From assembly GCF_039812505.1 (NCBI RefSeq), contig NZ_JBDIAQ010000009.1, positions 1 to 51,713 on the forward strand: 51,713 nt of DNA, written 5' to 3'. Position numbers and translations under genes: made by a program. The DNA is from Intrasporangium_A sp039812505. GTDB lineage: Bacteria > Actinomycetota > Actinomycetes > Actinomycetales > Dermatophilaceae. Shown here piece after piece: positions 43,882 through 51,713 of this stretch (positions are counted from its first letter, which is position 1; each line of letters starts with the position of its first letter). The notes beneath the pieces are model-generated. The model was given only the letters and a program-made list of their open reading frames with translations, had not been told where the DNA came from and ran no database searches.

Positions 43882-44694
43882 ATGGGTGCGTACGCGGCTG
43901 CGCTCGCGGGCATGCTCCTCTACGGGGTCGCCTCCGTCGCCCAGGCGTATGCCGCCGGGCGGGCCAGCGGCGCGGCCGTGCTGCGCCACCCCGCCTACGT
44001 CGCCGGACTCGGCTGTGACCTGCTCGCCTGGGTCGCCTCGCTCGTGGCGCTCGCGGTACTGCCGCTCTTCGTCGTCCAGTCCCTGCTCGCCGGGTCGCTC
44101 GCGGTGACGGTCGTGCTGTCCCGGCTCGTCCTCGGCACCCGGTTCGGCCCGTCGGCCCGGGTCGCGACGGTCGCCGTCGTGGTCGGCCTCGGGTGCGTGT
44201 CGTGGTCGGCGGGGACGGAGTCGAGCCGGCCCGTGCCGGAGTGGTTCACCGCTGCCCTGCTGACGCTCCTGGTGGGCGTCGCCCTCGCCGGGGTCGCCCT
44301 CTACCCGCACGGCGGCTCAACCCGGCTCGCGACGCTCGCCGCGCTCGCCTTCTCCGGCGCGGCGATGGGCGCGCGCGCGGTCACCTTCGACGAGGCGAGC
44401 CGGCCGGCGGTGCTGCGCGACCCCATCGCGTGGACGATCCTGGCCTTCGGTGCCCTCGGCGCGATCCTCTACGCCCGGTCCCTGGAGCGCGGTGAGGTCG
44501 GGCCCGCGACGGCCGTGCTATGGGTGGTCGAGGTCGTCATGCCGGGTGTCGTCGGCGTGCTCGCGCTGGGTGACACCGTGCGGCCGGGCACCGCGGGCCT
44601 GGCCGTGCTCGGGGTCGGCCTTGCGGTCGCCGGAACCGTCGCCCTCGCACAGCAGCCGGTCCACGGCGGTACCGATCCGGTGCGGTCGGGGTGA
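43882..44694 (+). CDS. DMT-like integral membrane protein
   Basis: A 270-residue protein with nine or ten hydrophobic spans: GAYAAALAGMLLYGVASVAQ, LLAWVASLVALAVLPLFVVQ, LLAGSLAVTVVLSRLVLGT, then GPATAVLWVVEVVMPGVVGV near the end. The PLFVVQSLLAGSLAVTVV and ERGEVGPATAVLWVVE segments are like the paired repeats of DMT/EamA-type proteins in actinobacteria. Substrate unknown. ATG 43882 lies just 40 bases after the TetR stop and no ribosome site is strong; a TATTGC at 43873 could be a leaderless -10. Confidence 0.7.
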   Translation: MGAYAAALAGMLLYGVASVAQAYAAGRASGAAVLRHPAYVAGLGCDLLAWVASLVALAVLPLFVVQSLLAGSLAVTVVLSRLVLGTRFGPSARVATVAVVVGLGCVSWSAGTESSRPVPEWFTAALLTLLVGVALAGVALYPHGGSTRLATLAALAFSGAAMGARAVTFDEASRPAVLRDPIAWTILAFGALGAILYARSLERGEVGPATAVLWVVEVVMPGVVGVLALGDTVRPGTAGLAVLGVGLAVAGTVALAQQPVHGGTDPVRSG

Positions 44695-44838
44695 GCGGGT
44701 GGCGGGAACGACGTGGATCTGCCGCCGGCACCCCGCCGCCGTCCTCTCGCACTTCCTCCGGCCCGCACCACAGGCCTGACACACCACCACCCGTCGCCAG
44801 GGGTGAGCCCTGTCGGCGTTCGTTGCCACAATCGGAGG

Positions 44839-46377
44839 GTGTTGCTCTCCGAGCTCGTCGCGACCTCGCGCGCCGTCACCGCGACCCCGTCACGCACCGC
44901 CAAGGTCGAGCAGCTGGCGGCGACCCTGCGCAGGGCGGCGGCCGAGCAGCCGGGCCGCGTCGACACCGTCGTGACCTACCTGTCCGGCTCGCTCCCCCAG
45001 CGCCGCACCGGAGTGTCCTGGCGCAGCCTGGTCGGGCTGCCGGCGCCGGCCGAACAGGCCACCCTCACGGTCGCCGACGTCGACGCCGCCGCCGAGCAAC
45101 TGGCACTGGCCTCCGGATCCGGGTCTGCTGCTGCCCGGACCCGACTCGTGCAGCAGCTGTTCTCCCGGGCGACCGCAGACGAGCAGGCCTGGCTCCGGGC
45201 GGTCTTCGTCGGCGAGGCCCGGCAGGGTGCCGCAGACGGCATCATGCTGCAGGCGATCGCGACGGCCGCGGCCGTGCCCGACGGCGCGGTCCGCCGGGCC
45301 GTCATGCTCGCCGGTCGCACCGGACCGGTCGCGGTAGCGGCCCTGACGGGCGGCACCGTCGCCCTCGATGCCATCGGGCTGGAGGTCGGCCGGCCGCTGC
45401 GGCCCATGCTCGCCGCCGCGGCGCCCGACGTCGCGACCGCCCTCGCCACGCTGGGCCGCGAGGTGGCCCTCGAGGCCAAGCTGGACGGCATCCGGCTGCA
45501 GGCCCATCTCGACGACGGTGCCGTGGGCCTTTTCACGCGCACGCTCGAGAACGTCACGAACCGCCTCCCCGAGGTCGTCGACCTGGTCCGCAGGCTGCCG
45601 GTGCGACGAGCCGTGCTGGACGGCGAGGTGATCGCGCTCGGCGGCGACGGCCGGCCGCTCCCGTTCCAGGTCACCGGGGCCCGCACCGCCTCGAGCGCCG
45701 ACCCGGAGCGGATGCGCGCCGAGGTGCCGCTGACGGTCCGCTTCTTCGACCTGCTGCACGTCGACGGCGTCGACCTCGTCGACCGTCCGCTCGAGGAGCG
45801 GTGGGCCCGGCTCGCCGCGGCCGCACCGGCCGGGCAGCTCGTGGCCCGCGTCACGACGGACGACCTGGCGAAGGCCCAGGGCTTCTTCGCCGAGGTCGTC
45901 GCTGCCGGCCACGAGGGAGTCGTCGTCAAGGACCTGCACCGTCCCTACGCGGCCGGGCGACGGAGCCCGGGGTGGGTCAAGGTCAAGCCCCGGCACACCC
46001 TCGACCTGGTGGTCCTGGCCGTCGAGTGGGGCAGCGGCCGGCGTCGGGGCTGGCTCTCCAACATCCACCTCGGCGCCCGGGACGCCGATACCGGCGGGCT
46101 GGTCATGCTCGGCAAGACGTTCAAGGGCATGACCGACGAGATGCTGCGGTGGCAGACCGCACGGTTTCGCCGGCTCGCCGTCGGCGACCCCGACGCGAGC
46201 CGGGTCGTGCGGCTGCGCCCGGAGCAGGTGGTCGAGGTGGCCTTCGACGGCGTGCAGCGGTCCCCGCGCTATCCGGGGGGTCTGGCGCTGCGGTTCGCCC
46301 GGGTGCTGCGCTACCGCGACGACAAGCCGGTCGACCAGGTCGACACGATACAGAGCCTGCGTCAGCTCCTGTCCTGA
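44839..46377 (+). CDS. ligB: ATP-dependent DNA ligase (LigB-like)
   Basis: A 512-residue ligase, near mycobacterial LigB in length. N-terminal DNA-binding domain (residues 1-190: LLSELVATSRAVTATPSRTA, VVTYLSGSLPQRRTG); adenylation domain with KLDGIRLQ, Lys214 being the adenylated residue, FTRTLENVTNRLPEV, VLDGEVIAL, EGVVVKDLHRPY and WVKVKPRHTLDLVVL; and an OB-fold (GWLSNIHLGARD, LGKTFKGMTDEML, VEVAFDGVQRSPRYPGG). It seals nicks in repair as an accessory to NAD-dependent LigA. GTG 44839 matches the family start. A strong hairpin at 46443-46484 follows. Confidence 0.9.
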   Translation: MLLSELVATSRAVTATPSRTAKVEQLAATLRRAAAEQPGRVDTVVTYLSGSLPQRRTGVSWRSLVGLPAPAEQATLTVADVDAAAEQLALASGSGSAAARTRLVQQLFSRATADEQAWLRAVFVGEARQGAADGIMLQAIATAAAVPDGAVRRAVMLAGRTGPVAVAALTGGTVALDAIGLEVGRPLRPMLAAAAPDVATALATLGREVALEAKLDGIRLQAHLDDGAVGLFTRTLENVTNRLPEVVDLVRRLPVRRAVLDGEVIALGGDGRPLPFQVTGARTASSADPERMRAEVPLTVRFFDLLHVDGVDLVDRPLEERWARLAAAAPAGQLVARVTTDDLAKAQGFFAEVVAAGHEGVVVKDLHRPYAAGRRSPGWVKVKPRHTLDLVVLAVEWGSGRRRGWLSNIHLGARDADTGGLVMLGKTFKGMTDEMLRWQTARFRRLAVGDPDASRVVRLRPEQVVEVAFDGVQRSPRYPGGLALRFARVLRYRDDKPVDQVDTIQSLRQLLS

Positions 46378-46442
46378 TCCTCGGCTGTGCCGTCGCTCGT
46401 GACGACGGCCCCCGGCCGCGGCCGCCGCCGTGCCGCGGGCGT

Positions 46443-46484
46443 TGTGCGTGGTTGTGGTCGCCAGGGCAACCACAACCACGCACA
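46443..46484. terminator. Perfect 16-bp-arm hairpin
   Basis: TGTGCGTGGTTGTGGT pairs exactly with ACCACAACCACGCACA across a 10-base loop. It lies 65 bases after the ligase stop in the convergent region. Unusually AT-mixed and long for this genome. Confidence 0.75.
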
Positions 46485-46528
46485 GACCCGAGTCGCGGGA
46501 CCCGGCTGTGCCCTCAGCGGGACGGCAA

Positions 46529-46561
46529 AGGGCCCGGGGCACCCAACGGTCCCCGGGCCCT
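46529..46561 (-). terminator. GC-rich terminator of the D-amino-acid dehydrogenase gene
   Basis: AGGGCCCGGGG pairs with CCCCGGGCCCT across 11 bases. On the minus strand it starts about 20 bases after the stop and is followed by TTTGCCG, a short T-run. Confidence 0.75.
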
Positions 46562-46581
46562 CGAGCCAGGCTTGAGCCAGG

Positions 46582-47847
46582 TCAGCGCAGCGGGTTGAAC
46601 GGGCGCAGCGCCTCCGGCACGGTGCCGGTGACCATCTGCTCGGCGAGCAGGCGGCCGGTGGCCGGGCCGAGCGTGATGCCCCACATGCCGTGCCCGCCGG
46701 CCACGAACACCCGCGGCGAGCGGGTCATGCCGATCAGGGCCAGGCCGTCGGTGGTGCACGGCCGGGAGCCGACCCACTCGTCCTGGCGGTGGTCCAGGTC
46801 GGCGCCGGTCAGCAGCGGCCGGGCCGCCTCCACGATCGCCTTGATCCGGCGCCCGTCGAGCGGAGCCTCGGGCTTGCGGAACTCCATCATCCCGGCGACG
46901 CGCAGCCGACCCTCGAGCGGGGTGCAGGCCACCCGCGCAGCGGGGAAGTAGACCGGGCCGTTGGGCACGTGCTCGATCGCGACGCTGAACGAGTAGCCGC
47001 GGCCGGCCTGCACGACGCGCTTGACGCCGAACTCGCGGGCGAGCTTGCCGAGCCAGGCACCGGTGGCGACGACCGCGGCGTCGAACTCCTCGACGCTGCC
47101 CTCGGCGGTCTTGACGACCACACCGTGGCCGGTGTCGCGGATGTCGCTGACGGTGGCCCCGGACAGGATCTTGCCGCCACGGTGCGCTACGGATGCGGCG
47201 AGCGCGTGGACGAACTCGCCGGGGTTGATGTACCGCTGGTCGTGCAGGACGATCGCGGCGCCGATCGCGTCGGAGAGGGCCGGCTCGATGGCGCGGGCCT
47301 CGTCACCGGTCAGGACGCTGTACTCCATCGGCTGGCCGGCCGCGTGGATGTGCTCGATCTCCTCGAGGAGCGTCTCGCGCTCCTGCGCGGTGCGGTATGC
47401 CGCGGTGAACGACTTCGCCTCGTGGGTGTGCGCCTCGACGCCCCCGGCCTCGAGCAGGTCGAAGCTCTCGAGCGACATGCTGTTGATCGGCACGAGCTGG
47501 GTCATGGCGCGCTTCCAGGCCTTCATCGTGCTCTTGCGCGTGAAGCCGGCCACGAACTTGAGGAAGTTCGGGTCCGCGCTCGGCGGCACGTAGACCGGGG
47601 AGTTCGGGCTCAGCAGCGCCCGCAGGCCGGACTTCAGGACGGCCGGCTCGGGAAGCGGCGTGGCGATGCCCGGGGTGAGCCAGCCGGCGTTGCCCCAGGA
47701 CGAGCCGGCCGCGACACCCTCACGGTCGATGACGGTGACCTCGACGTCGTGCTCCTGAAGGAACCACGCGGTGGCGAGGCCGACCATCCCGGCACCGACG
47801 ACGACGACACGGTGGGGGGCTGGCAGACCTGACGGGGTGATGGCCAT
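46582..47847 (-). CDS. dadA: D-amino-acid dehydrogenase (DadA-like FAD oxidoreductase)
   Basis: A 421-residue DAO-family flavoprotein. VVVVGAGMVGLATAWFLQEH is the Rossmann motif and VIDREGVAAGSSWGNAGWL the adenine-ribose end with the DadA GSSWGNAG block. QRYINPGEFVHAL, VVATGAWLGKLAREFGV, and near the C-terminus GSRPCTTDGLALIG and GHGMWGITLGPATGRL complete the FAD site. It deaminates D-amino acids to 2-oxoacids, feeding electrons to the respiratory chain. ATG 47847. It is divergent from the PucR gene, with 140 bases between, so PucR is the likely regulator. Confidence 0.88.
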   Translation of the reverse strand: MAITPSGLPAPHRVVVVGAGMVGLATAWFLQEHDVEVTVIDREGVAAGSSWGNAGWLTPGIATPLPEPAVLKSGLRALLSPNSPVYVPPSADPNFLKFVAGFTRKSTMKAWKRAMTQLVPINSMSLESFDLLEAGGVEAHTHEAKSFTAAYRTAQERETLLEEIEHIHAAGQPMEYSVLTGDEARAIEPALSDAIGAAIVLHDQRYINPGEFVHALAASVAHRGGKILSGATVSDIRDTGHGVVVKTAEGSVEEFDAAVVATGAWLGKLAREFGVKRVVQAGRGYSFSVAIEHVPNGPVYFPAARVACTPLEGRLRVAGMMEFRKPEAPLDGRRIKAIVEAARPLLTGADLDHRQDEWVGSRPCTTDGLALIGMTRSPRVFVAGGHGMWGITLGPATGRLLAEQMVTGTVPEALRPFNPLR

Positions 47848-47987
47848 TTGCAACACTGCTCTCTGACGGATGACTTGGGGGATGACTCCATCGTCCCGCT
47901 TCCCGGCCGCAACCCCATGGTGCCACGACACCAAAGTGCTCTCGGATCGTCGTTCGCTCACGACAATGCATACGTCACAATGCCGGT

Positions 47988-49580
47988 ATGTCGCCCAGCT
48001 CACCCCAGTCCGCGCGCGGCCTGTCCGTGGCCGACCTCGTGGGAACGCTCGGCGGCGGCCTGCTGCGGGTCGTCGTCGACTCGCCGCGCCGCCTCGTCGA
48101 GGACATCACCGTGGCCGAGCCGGCCCAGCAGGTCTTCGGCCAGGCGGGCGACCTCGTGCTCGGCATCGGCGCAGACCGCGCGCAGGCCGCGGCCGACCTG
48201 GTTACCCGGGCCGGTGCCGGCGGTGCCGCCGCGGTGGTGCTCCGGCACACCACCGCGCGCAGCCGGGAGGTCCGCTCGGCGGCCAAGCGCCACCACGTCG
48301 GCCTGGTGGAGCTGTCCGACCAGGCCTCCTGGGCACACGTCGTGTGGCTGCTGCGCGGCGTGCTCGACCGGGCCGCCGGGCCCGGTGGCGAGGTGACCGG
48401 GACCGGCCCGATCCACGACGAGCTGTTCTCGCTGGCCGATGCGTGCGCGACGCTGCTCGACGCGCCGGTGACGATCGAGGACCCCCAGTCGCGGGTGCTG
48501 GCCTACTCCTCGCGCCAGGACGTGGCCGACCCCATCCGGGTCTCGACGATCGTCGGACGCAAGGTCCCCGACGCTGTGCTGACCAGCCTGCGGGGTCGCG
48601 GTGTGTTCCGTCGGCTGGCCCGCTCGGCCGACCCGTTCTTCGTCCCGGCCGCGCCGGACGGCTCGCTGCGCCCACGTCTGGTAATCCCGGTCCGGGCCGG
48701 CACCGAGTGGCTCGGCTCCATCTGGGCCGTCGTCGACGAGCCCCCGCCTACCGACGTGCTCAGGTCTCTGACCCAGACCGCCTCCGTCGTCGCGTTGCAC
48801 CTGCTGCGGTTGCGCTCGGAGGCAGACGTGGCTCGCCGCCTCAGCGCCGACCGGCTCCGGGCCGTGCTGTCCGGCGACGTGGCCGGCGCCGACCAGTGGC
48901 TGCCCCCGGGGCCGTGGCGCGTGGTCGCCCTGGACGCCCGGCGGGAGGGCGACGACACCGGCGTCCCCCTGGACCTCTGGGAGTCGGCCTTCCGGCGCGC
49001 CTCGTGGCGTCAGCCGCTGGCGGCGGCCATCGACGATACGGCCGTCGCCCTCGTGCGCGACCCGGAAGGGTCGGATCAGCACCAGTCGCCGGAGCCGGCC
49101 ACCTGGTCGTGGCTGGTCGACCTCGCCGAGCGCCTGTCCGGCGACCACCCGACGGCCCGAGCCGGCGCCGGCGGCCTGGTCAGCCGCCCACAGGGCCTGG
49201 CCCGGTCTCGCGCCGAGGCGGTGGAGACGCTGCGCGCACTCGGCAGCGGCCGCCTGCCCGGCCCCACGGCCACCGTGGAACAGGCCTGGGCGCCCGTCAC
49301 GGTCGACCGAGCGGTCAGCGGCATACGGTCTCATGGGTTGCTCGGCCCAGTGGTGACGCTGCGGTCACACGACAACGAGCACGGCACCGACTATGCACGG
49401 ACTCTCGCGGCATGGCTCGACCACCCCGGTGACCCGCGTTCCGCGGCAGCGCGTCTGCACGTGCACCCCAACACGTTGCGCTACCGACTGAACCGGCTCA
49501 CCGAGGTCGTCGATATCCATCTGGAGGACCCGGACGTGCGGCTGGCCATACGTCTCCAACTACGTGCCCTGGGGCACTGA
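47988..49580 (+). CDS. PucR/CdaR-family transcriptional regulator
   Basis: A 530-residue regulator. The N-terminal PucR sensory region (SVADLVGTLGGGLLRVVVDS, DLVLGIGADRAQAA) is followed by a GAF-like part (LLDAPVTIEDPQSRVLAYSS, IPVRAGTEWLGSIWAVVD), a CdaR GGDEF-like domain, and the C-terminal HTH_30 domain (AARLHVHPNTLRYRLNRL, TEVVDIHLEDPDVRLAIRL). Family members control purine, proline, GABA or amino-acid use. Here the divergent dadA gene suggests D-amino-acid response. CACAAT ends 6 bases before ATG 47988, a possible leaderless -10. Confidence 0.88.
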   Translation: MSPSSPQSARGLSVADLVGTLGGGLLRVVVDSPRRLVEDITVAEPAQQVFGQAGDLVLGIGADRAQAAADLVTRAGAGGAAAVVLRHTTARSREVRSAAKRHHVGLVELSDQASWAHVVWLLRGVLDRAAGPGGEVTGTGPIHDELFSLADACATLLDAPVTIEDPQSRVLAYSSRQDVADPIRVSTIVGRKVPDAVLTSLRGRGVFRRLARSADPFFVPAAPDGSLRPRLVIPVRAGTEWLGSIWAVVDEPPPTDVLRSLTQTASVVALHLLRLRSEADVARRLSADRLRAVLSGDVAGADQWLPPGPWRVVALDARREGDDTGVPLDLWESAFRRASWRQPLAAAIDDTAVALVRDPEGSDQHQSPEPATWSWLVDLAERLSGDHPTARAGAGGLVSRPQGLARSRAEAVETLRALGSGRLPGPTATVEQAWAPVTVDRAVSGIRSHGLLGPVVTLRSHDNEHGTDYARTLAAWLDHPGDPRSAAARLHVHPNTLRYRLNRLTEVVDIHLEDPDVRLAIRLQLRALGH

Positions 49581-49649
49581 GCAGCCAAGCATGGCGCTCA
49601 GGCCCTGGACCCGTCTTTGCAGCCCGGCCACCCACCGGGATCCCTGCGG

Positions 49650-49838
49650 CTACAGGTCTGCCAGTAGCCCTCGTACCTCGGACTCCCTGTACCGGCGATG
49701 CCCGCCGAGAGTTCGGATGGACGTCAGCTTGCCCGCCTTCGCCCACCTCGTCACGGTTTTCGGATCGACCCGGAACAGTGCTGCCACCTCGGCGGGCGTC
49801 AGCAGCTTGTCCGCTTCCCTTGGTTCTTGTGTCGTCAT
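49650..49838 (-). CDS. bldC: BldC, MerR-like developmental DNA-binding protein
   Basis: A 62-residue protein consisting of one winged-HTH: LLTPAEVAALFRVDPKTVTR, then WAKAGKLTSIRTLGGHRRYR. This is nearly the full Streptomyces BldC core, which multimerises head-to-tail on direct repeats. In sporulating relatives it delays development; in a non-sporulating actinobacterium its targets are unknown. TAGGCT on the minus strand (49908-49913) is a possible -10, giving a leader of roughly 60 bases. It is convergent with the PucR gene and divergent from DUF3073. Confidence 0.93.
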   Translation of the reverse strand: MTTQEPREADKLLTPAEVAALFRVDPKTVTRWAKAGKLTSIRTLGGHRRYRESEVRGLLADL

Positions 49839-50053
49839 CTAGTGTTTCCCCCACCTGCCGCATGCGCGGCGACACAAACATGGCCCCCACTCTGGGTCCA
49901 TGCCTTCAGCCTACGTTGGATAAGGGCCCAGGAGGGGCACATTCCGCGAATAGGACGGATCGTGCCGGCTCAGCCCCCACCTGTGACTCTATGACGGCCG
50001 TCGTGCCGCGCCCGGCCGGAGGCACGGGGACAGCGAAACCCGGCGTACTCATG

Positions 50054-50169
50054 TAGCGTTAGCACCACGAGAACACACACATTCCCGGGGCCGCTACGCG
50101 GAGCATCGGAGGGCGGTTGCCCTTCGAGGTGCGATGCCGCCTCGGCACGACGCACGAGGGGGTCACGCC
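50054..50169 (+). promoter_or_regulatory. Structured 5' leader of the DUF3073 gene
   Basis: TAGCGT (50054-50059) is a possible -10. The leader contains GGGC-GGTT-GCCC (50111-50122) and a long stem GTGCG-A-TGCCG-CCT-CGGCA-CGA-CGCAC (50129-50155) that ends one base before the GAGGGGG ribosome site. The second hairpin could gate translation. Confidence 0.4.
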
Positions 50170-50361
50170 ATGGGGCGCGGCCGAGCCAAAGCCAAGCAGA
50201 CCAAGGTCGCACGGCAGCTCAAGTACTACACACCTGACACGGACTTGAGCGCGCTTGAGCGAGAGCTGCACAAGGCGTCCGAAGTGGACCACGAGGATCC
50301 CCCGCGGGTCGACACGGACGACTACGACGACTACGGGAAGTGGGCCTCGGGCGAGCGTTGA
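50170..50361 (+). CDS. DUF3073 family small basic/acidic protein
   Basis: A 63-residue protein: MGRGRAKAKQTKVARQLKYY at the basic N-terminus, then SALERELH and an acidic tail DTDDYDDYGKWA. This is the DUF3073 pattern, near-universal in actinobacteria next to purM and bldC. Function unknown; the bipolar charge suggests binding to nucleic acid or ribosome. ATG 50170 has GAGGGGG 7 bases upstream. Convergent with purM. Confidence 0.92.
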   Translation: MGRGRAKAKQTKVARQLKYYTPDTDLSALERELHKASEVDHEDPPRVDTDDYDDYGKWASGER

Positions 50362-50433
50362 GCCCGCCCCACCCTCGTCCAGCACACCTCGTGCGTCGGG
50401 CCGGCCCGACGCAGCGGTCGGTCGCACCCACGC

Positions 50434-51558
50434 TCAGGCGGGGTGGGAGCCGACCAGCCGGACGCCGCCACCGGCGACGCCCTTGGCGCCGCGGACCAGC
50501 TCGACGTCCGGGGCAACCGCCGTCGTGCCCCCGGTGGTGACCTCCCCGAGCCGCCAGGCCGGTATGCCGCCGGCTGCGCTCAGCTCGCACACGCGGTCGG
50601 CGTGGTCGGTCGGCAGGACGACCACGAAGCCGACGCCCTGGTTCAGCGTCCGCTCCAGGTCGGCCTGCGGCACGCGTCCGAGCGTCTGGACGGTCCGGAA
50701 CACGGCCGGCGGGCGCCAGGTCGCCCGATCCAGCGTTGCCAACGTGCCGGCCGGCAGGACCCTGGCGAGGTTGGCGGCCAGCCCGCCGCCGGTCACGTGG
50801 GACAGGGCGTGGATCTCGAGGCCGGGCGTGCCGAGGAGCCCCAGCAGCGCCTTGGTGTAGAGCCGGGTCGGCTCGAGCAGCTCCTCACCGAGCGTTCGTC
50901 CGAACTCGGCGACGTGCCGGTCGAGCCGCCAGCCCGCTGACGCGACGACGTGGCGCACGAGGCTGTAGCCGTTGCTGTGCAGACCGCTGCTGGCCAGGGC
51001 GACGACCGCATCGCCCGGCACGACCCGGTGCGGACCGAGGATCGCGTCGTGCTCGACGACGCCCGTGGCGGCGCCGGCCAGGTCGTACTCGTCGGGAGCC
51101 AGCAGCCCGGGGTGCTCGGCCGTCTCGCCGCCGACAAGGGCGACCCCGGCCTGCTCACAGGCCCGGGCGATCCCCTCGACGACGGCCGCGACCCGCTCGG
51201 GCACGACCTTGCCGGTGGCGATGTAGTCGGTCATGAACAGCGGCTCGGCGCCGCAGACGACGATGTCGTCGACGACCATGCCGACCAGGTCGAAGCCGAT
51301 CGTGTCGTGCTTGTCGAGGGCCTGGGCGATGGCGACCTTGGTGCCGACGCCGTCGGTGCTCGTCGCCAGGACCGGACGGGTCATCCGGGCGAGCGCACTG
51401 GCGTCGAACATGCCGGCGAAACCGCCCAGACCACCGAGCACCTCGGGCCGCGTGGCCCGGCGCACCGCGTCCTTCATCAGCTCGACCGCCCGGTCGCCGG
51501 CCTCGACGTCGACTCCGGCGGCGGCATACGTGATCGGCGCGTCGGGCTCGTTGGTCAC
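50434..51558 (-). CDS. purM: Phosphoribosylformylglycinamidine cyclo-ligase (AIR synthase)
   Basis: A 374-residue enzyme of de novo purine synthesis that closes FGAM to AIR with ATP. It has ITYAAAGVDVEAGDRAVELM, ATSTDGVGTKVAIAQALDKH, GFDLVGMVVDDIVVCGAEPL, VGGETAEHPGL and ALSHVTGGGLAANLARVLP, all PurM landmarks of the ATP-grasp-unrelated PurM/PurL fold. GTG 51558 is in the family position. The C-terminal 20 residues (GVAGGGVRLVGSHPA) are a normal extension. purF usually lies just upstream in actinobacteria, which would be right of the window. Confidence 0.95.
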   Translation of the reverse strand: MTNEPDAPITYAAAGVDVEAGDRAVELMKDAVRRATRPEVLGGLGGFAGMFDASALARMTRPVLATSTDGVGTKVAIAQALDKHDTIGFDLVGMVVDDIVVCGAEPLFMTDYIATGKVVPERVAAVVEGIARACEQAGVALVGGETAEHPGLLAPDEYDLAGAATGVVEHDAILGPHRVVPGDAVVALASSGLHSNGYSLVRHVVASAGWRLDRHVAEFGRTLGEELLEPTRLYTKALLGLLGTPGLEIHALSHVTGGGLAANLARVLPAGTLATLDRATWRPPAVFRTVQTLGRVPQADLERTLNQGVGFVVVLPTDHADRVCELSAAGGIPAWRLGEVTTGGTTAVAPDVELVRGAKGVAGGGVRLVGSHPA

Positions 51559-51586
51559 CGGCCCAGCCTAGCGAGCGCCTGTACCC

Positions 51587-51657
51587 ATCGAGAGTGCACG
51601 CCTGCCCGATCGAGCGTGCACCCCTGCCGATCGAGGGTGCACCCCTGCCGATCGAGC
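51587..51657. repeat. 21-22-bp tandem repeat upstream of purM
   Basis: ATCGAGNGTGCACCCCTGCCG occurs at 51587 (22 bp variant), 51609 and 51630, with a partial fourth copy at 51651. Each unit contains the palindrome GTGCAC. It lies just before the purM start on the minus strand. Confidence 0.85.
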
Positions 51658-51713
51658 AAACGGGGCCTTCGGCCGTCGTGGGGTGGGGTAAGTGTGGTTC
51701 GGCGGCGCGGTTG

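Noticed and set aside
49839..50053. Described bldC-associated RNA motif upstream of bldC
   Set aside because: I recall such a motif being proposed in actinobacteria but cannot recognise its consensus in the minus-strand leader, so I do not claim it.
51587..51657. CRISPR array
   Set aside because: Units follow each other directly without spacers, so it is a plain tandem repeat.

Overview
The window is very GC-rich, has dense ATGA/GTGA-overlapping operons, many GTG starts, leaderless-looking promoters and F420 enzymes. It ends in the bldC / DUF3073 / purM block found widely in actinobacteria. It is therefore chromosomal DNA of a high-GC actinobacterium, probably Micrococcales and possibly Intrasporangiaceae (genus not provable from sequence alone). 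I saw no rRNA, tRNA, CRISPR array or insertion sequence.

Layout. 0-9.2 kb is a mixed accessory segment: a decayed TacA/TacT-type toxin-antitoxin locus, an MBL-fold hydrolase, a secreted BNR-repeat protein, a two-gene cassette (a small frameshifted gene plus a protein with an ImmA/IrrE-like C-terminus lacking HExxH), a secreted S15 peptidase, a PaiB-like protein and an Mrr-type restriction endonuclease. 9.4-24.8 kb is the most interesting part: F420-dependent glucose-6-phosphate dehydrogenase, an enamidase-type amidohydrolase, a GntR/FCD regulator, a RidA protein, a CoxG-like protein, an F420/LLM oxidoreductase, an NMT1/THI5-type ABC importer, a three-subunit molybdenum hydroxylase and a fused E1 alpha-beta 2-oxoacid dehydrogenase. 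A near-identical operator candidate precedes both the regulator and the long LLM-to-E1 operon. I read this as an N-heterocycle uptake and degradation locus in which ring hydroxylation, F420H2-driven ring reduction and enamide hydrolysis would mirror the anaerobic nicotinate route.

24.8-25.7 kb is a gene graveyard with remnants of an acyl-CoA dehydrogenase and a C45 hydrolase. 25.7-29.7 kb holds a CBS/zinc-ribbon protein and an E1 alpha / E1 beta / E2 operon without E3. 29.9-35.3 kb holds membrane and housekeeping genes (Abhydrolase_9, EamA, M20 amidohydrolase, YicG/TRIC). 35.4-37.8 kb contains a frameshifted unknown gene and a visibly lower-GC two-gene cassette ending in a secreted protein. 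38.0-43.8 kb is an MFS transporter and a fatty-acid/acyl-CoA catabolic operon (MaoC, acyl-CoA dehydrogenase, phosphotransferase, SDR) with a divergent TetR regulator. 43.9-51.6 kb holds a DMT-like permease, a LigB-like ATP-dependent ligase, D-amino-acid dehydrogenase with a divergent PucR regulator, BldC, DUF3073 and PurM.

A 9-mer, GTATGCCGC/GCGGCATAC, recurs 18 times by hand count, far above chance, in several reading frames and in two intergenic palindromes. It looks like a genome-wide DNA-level signal.
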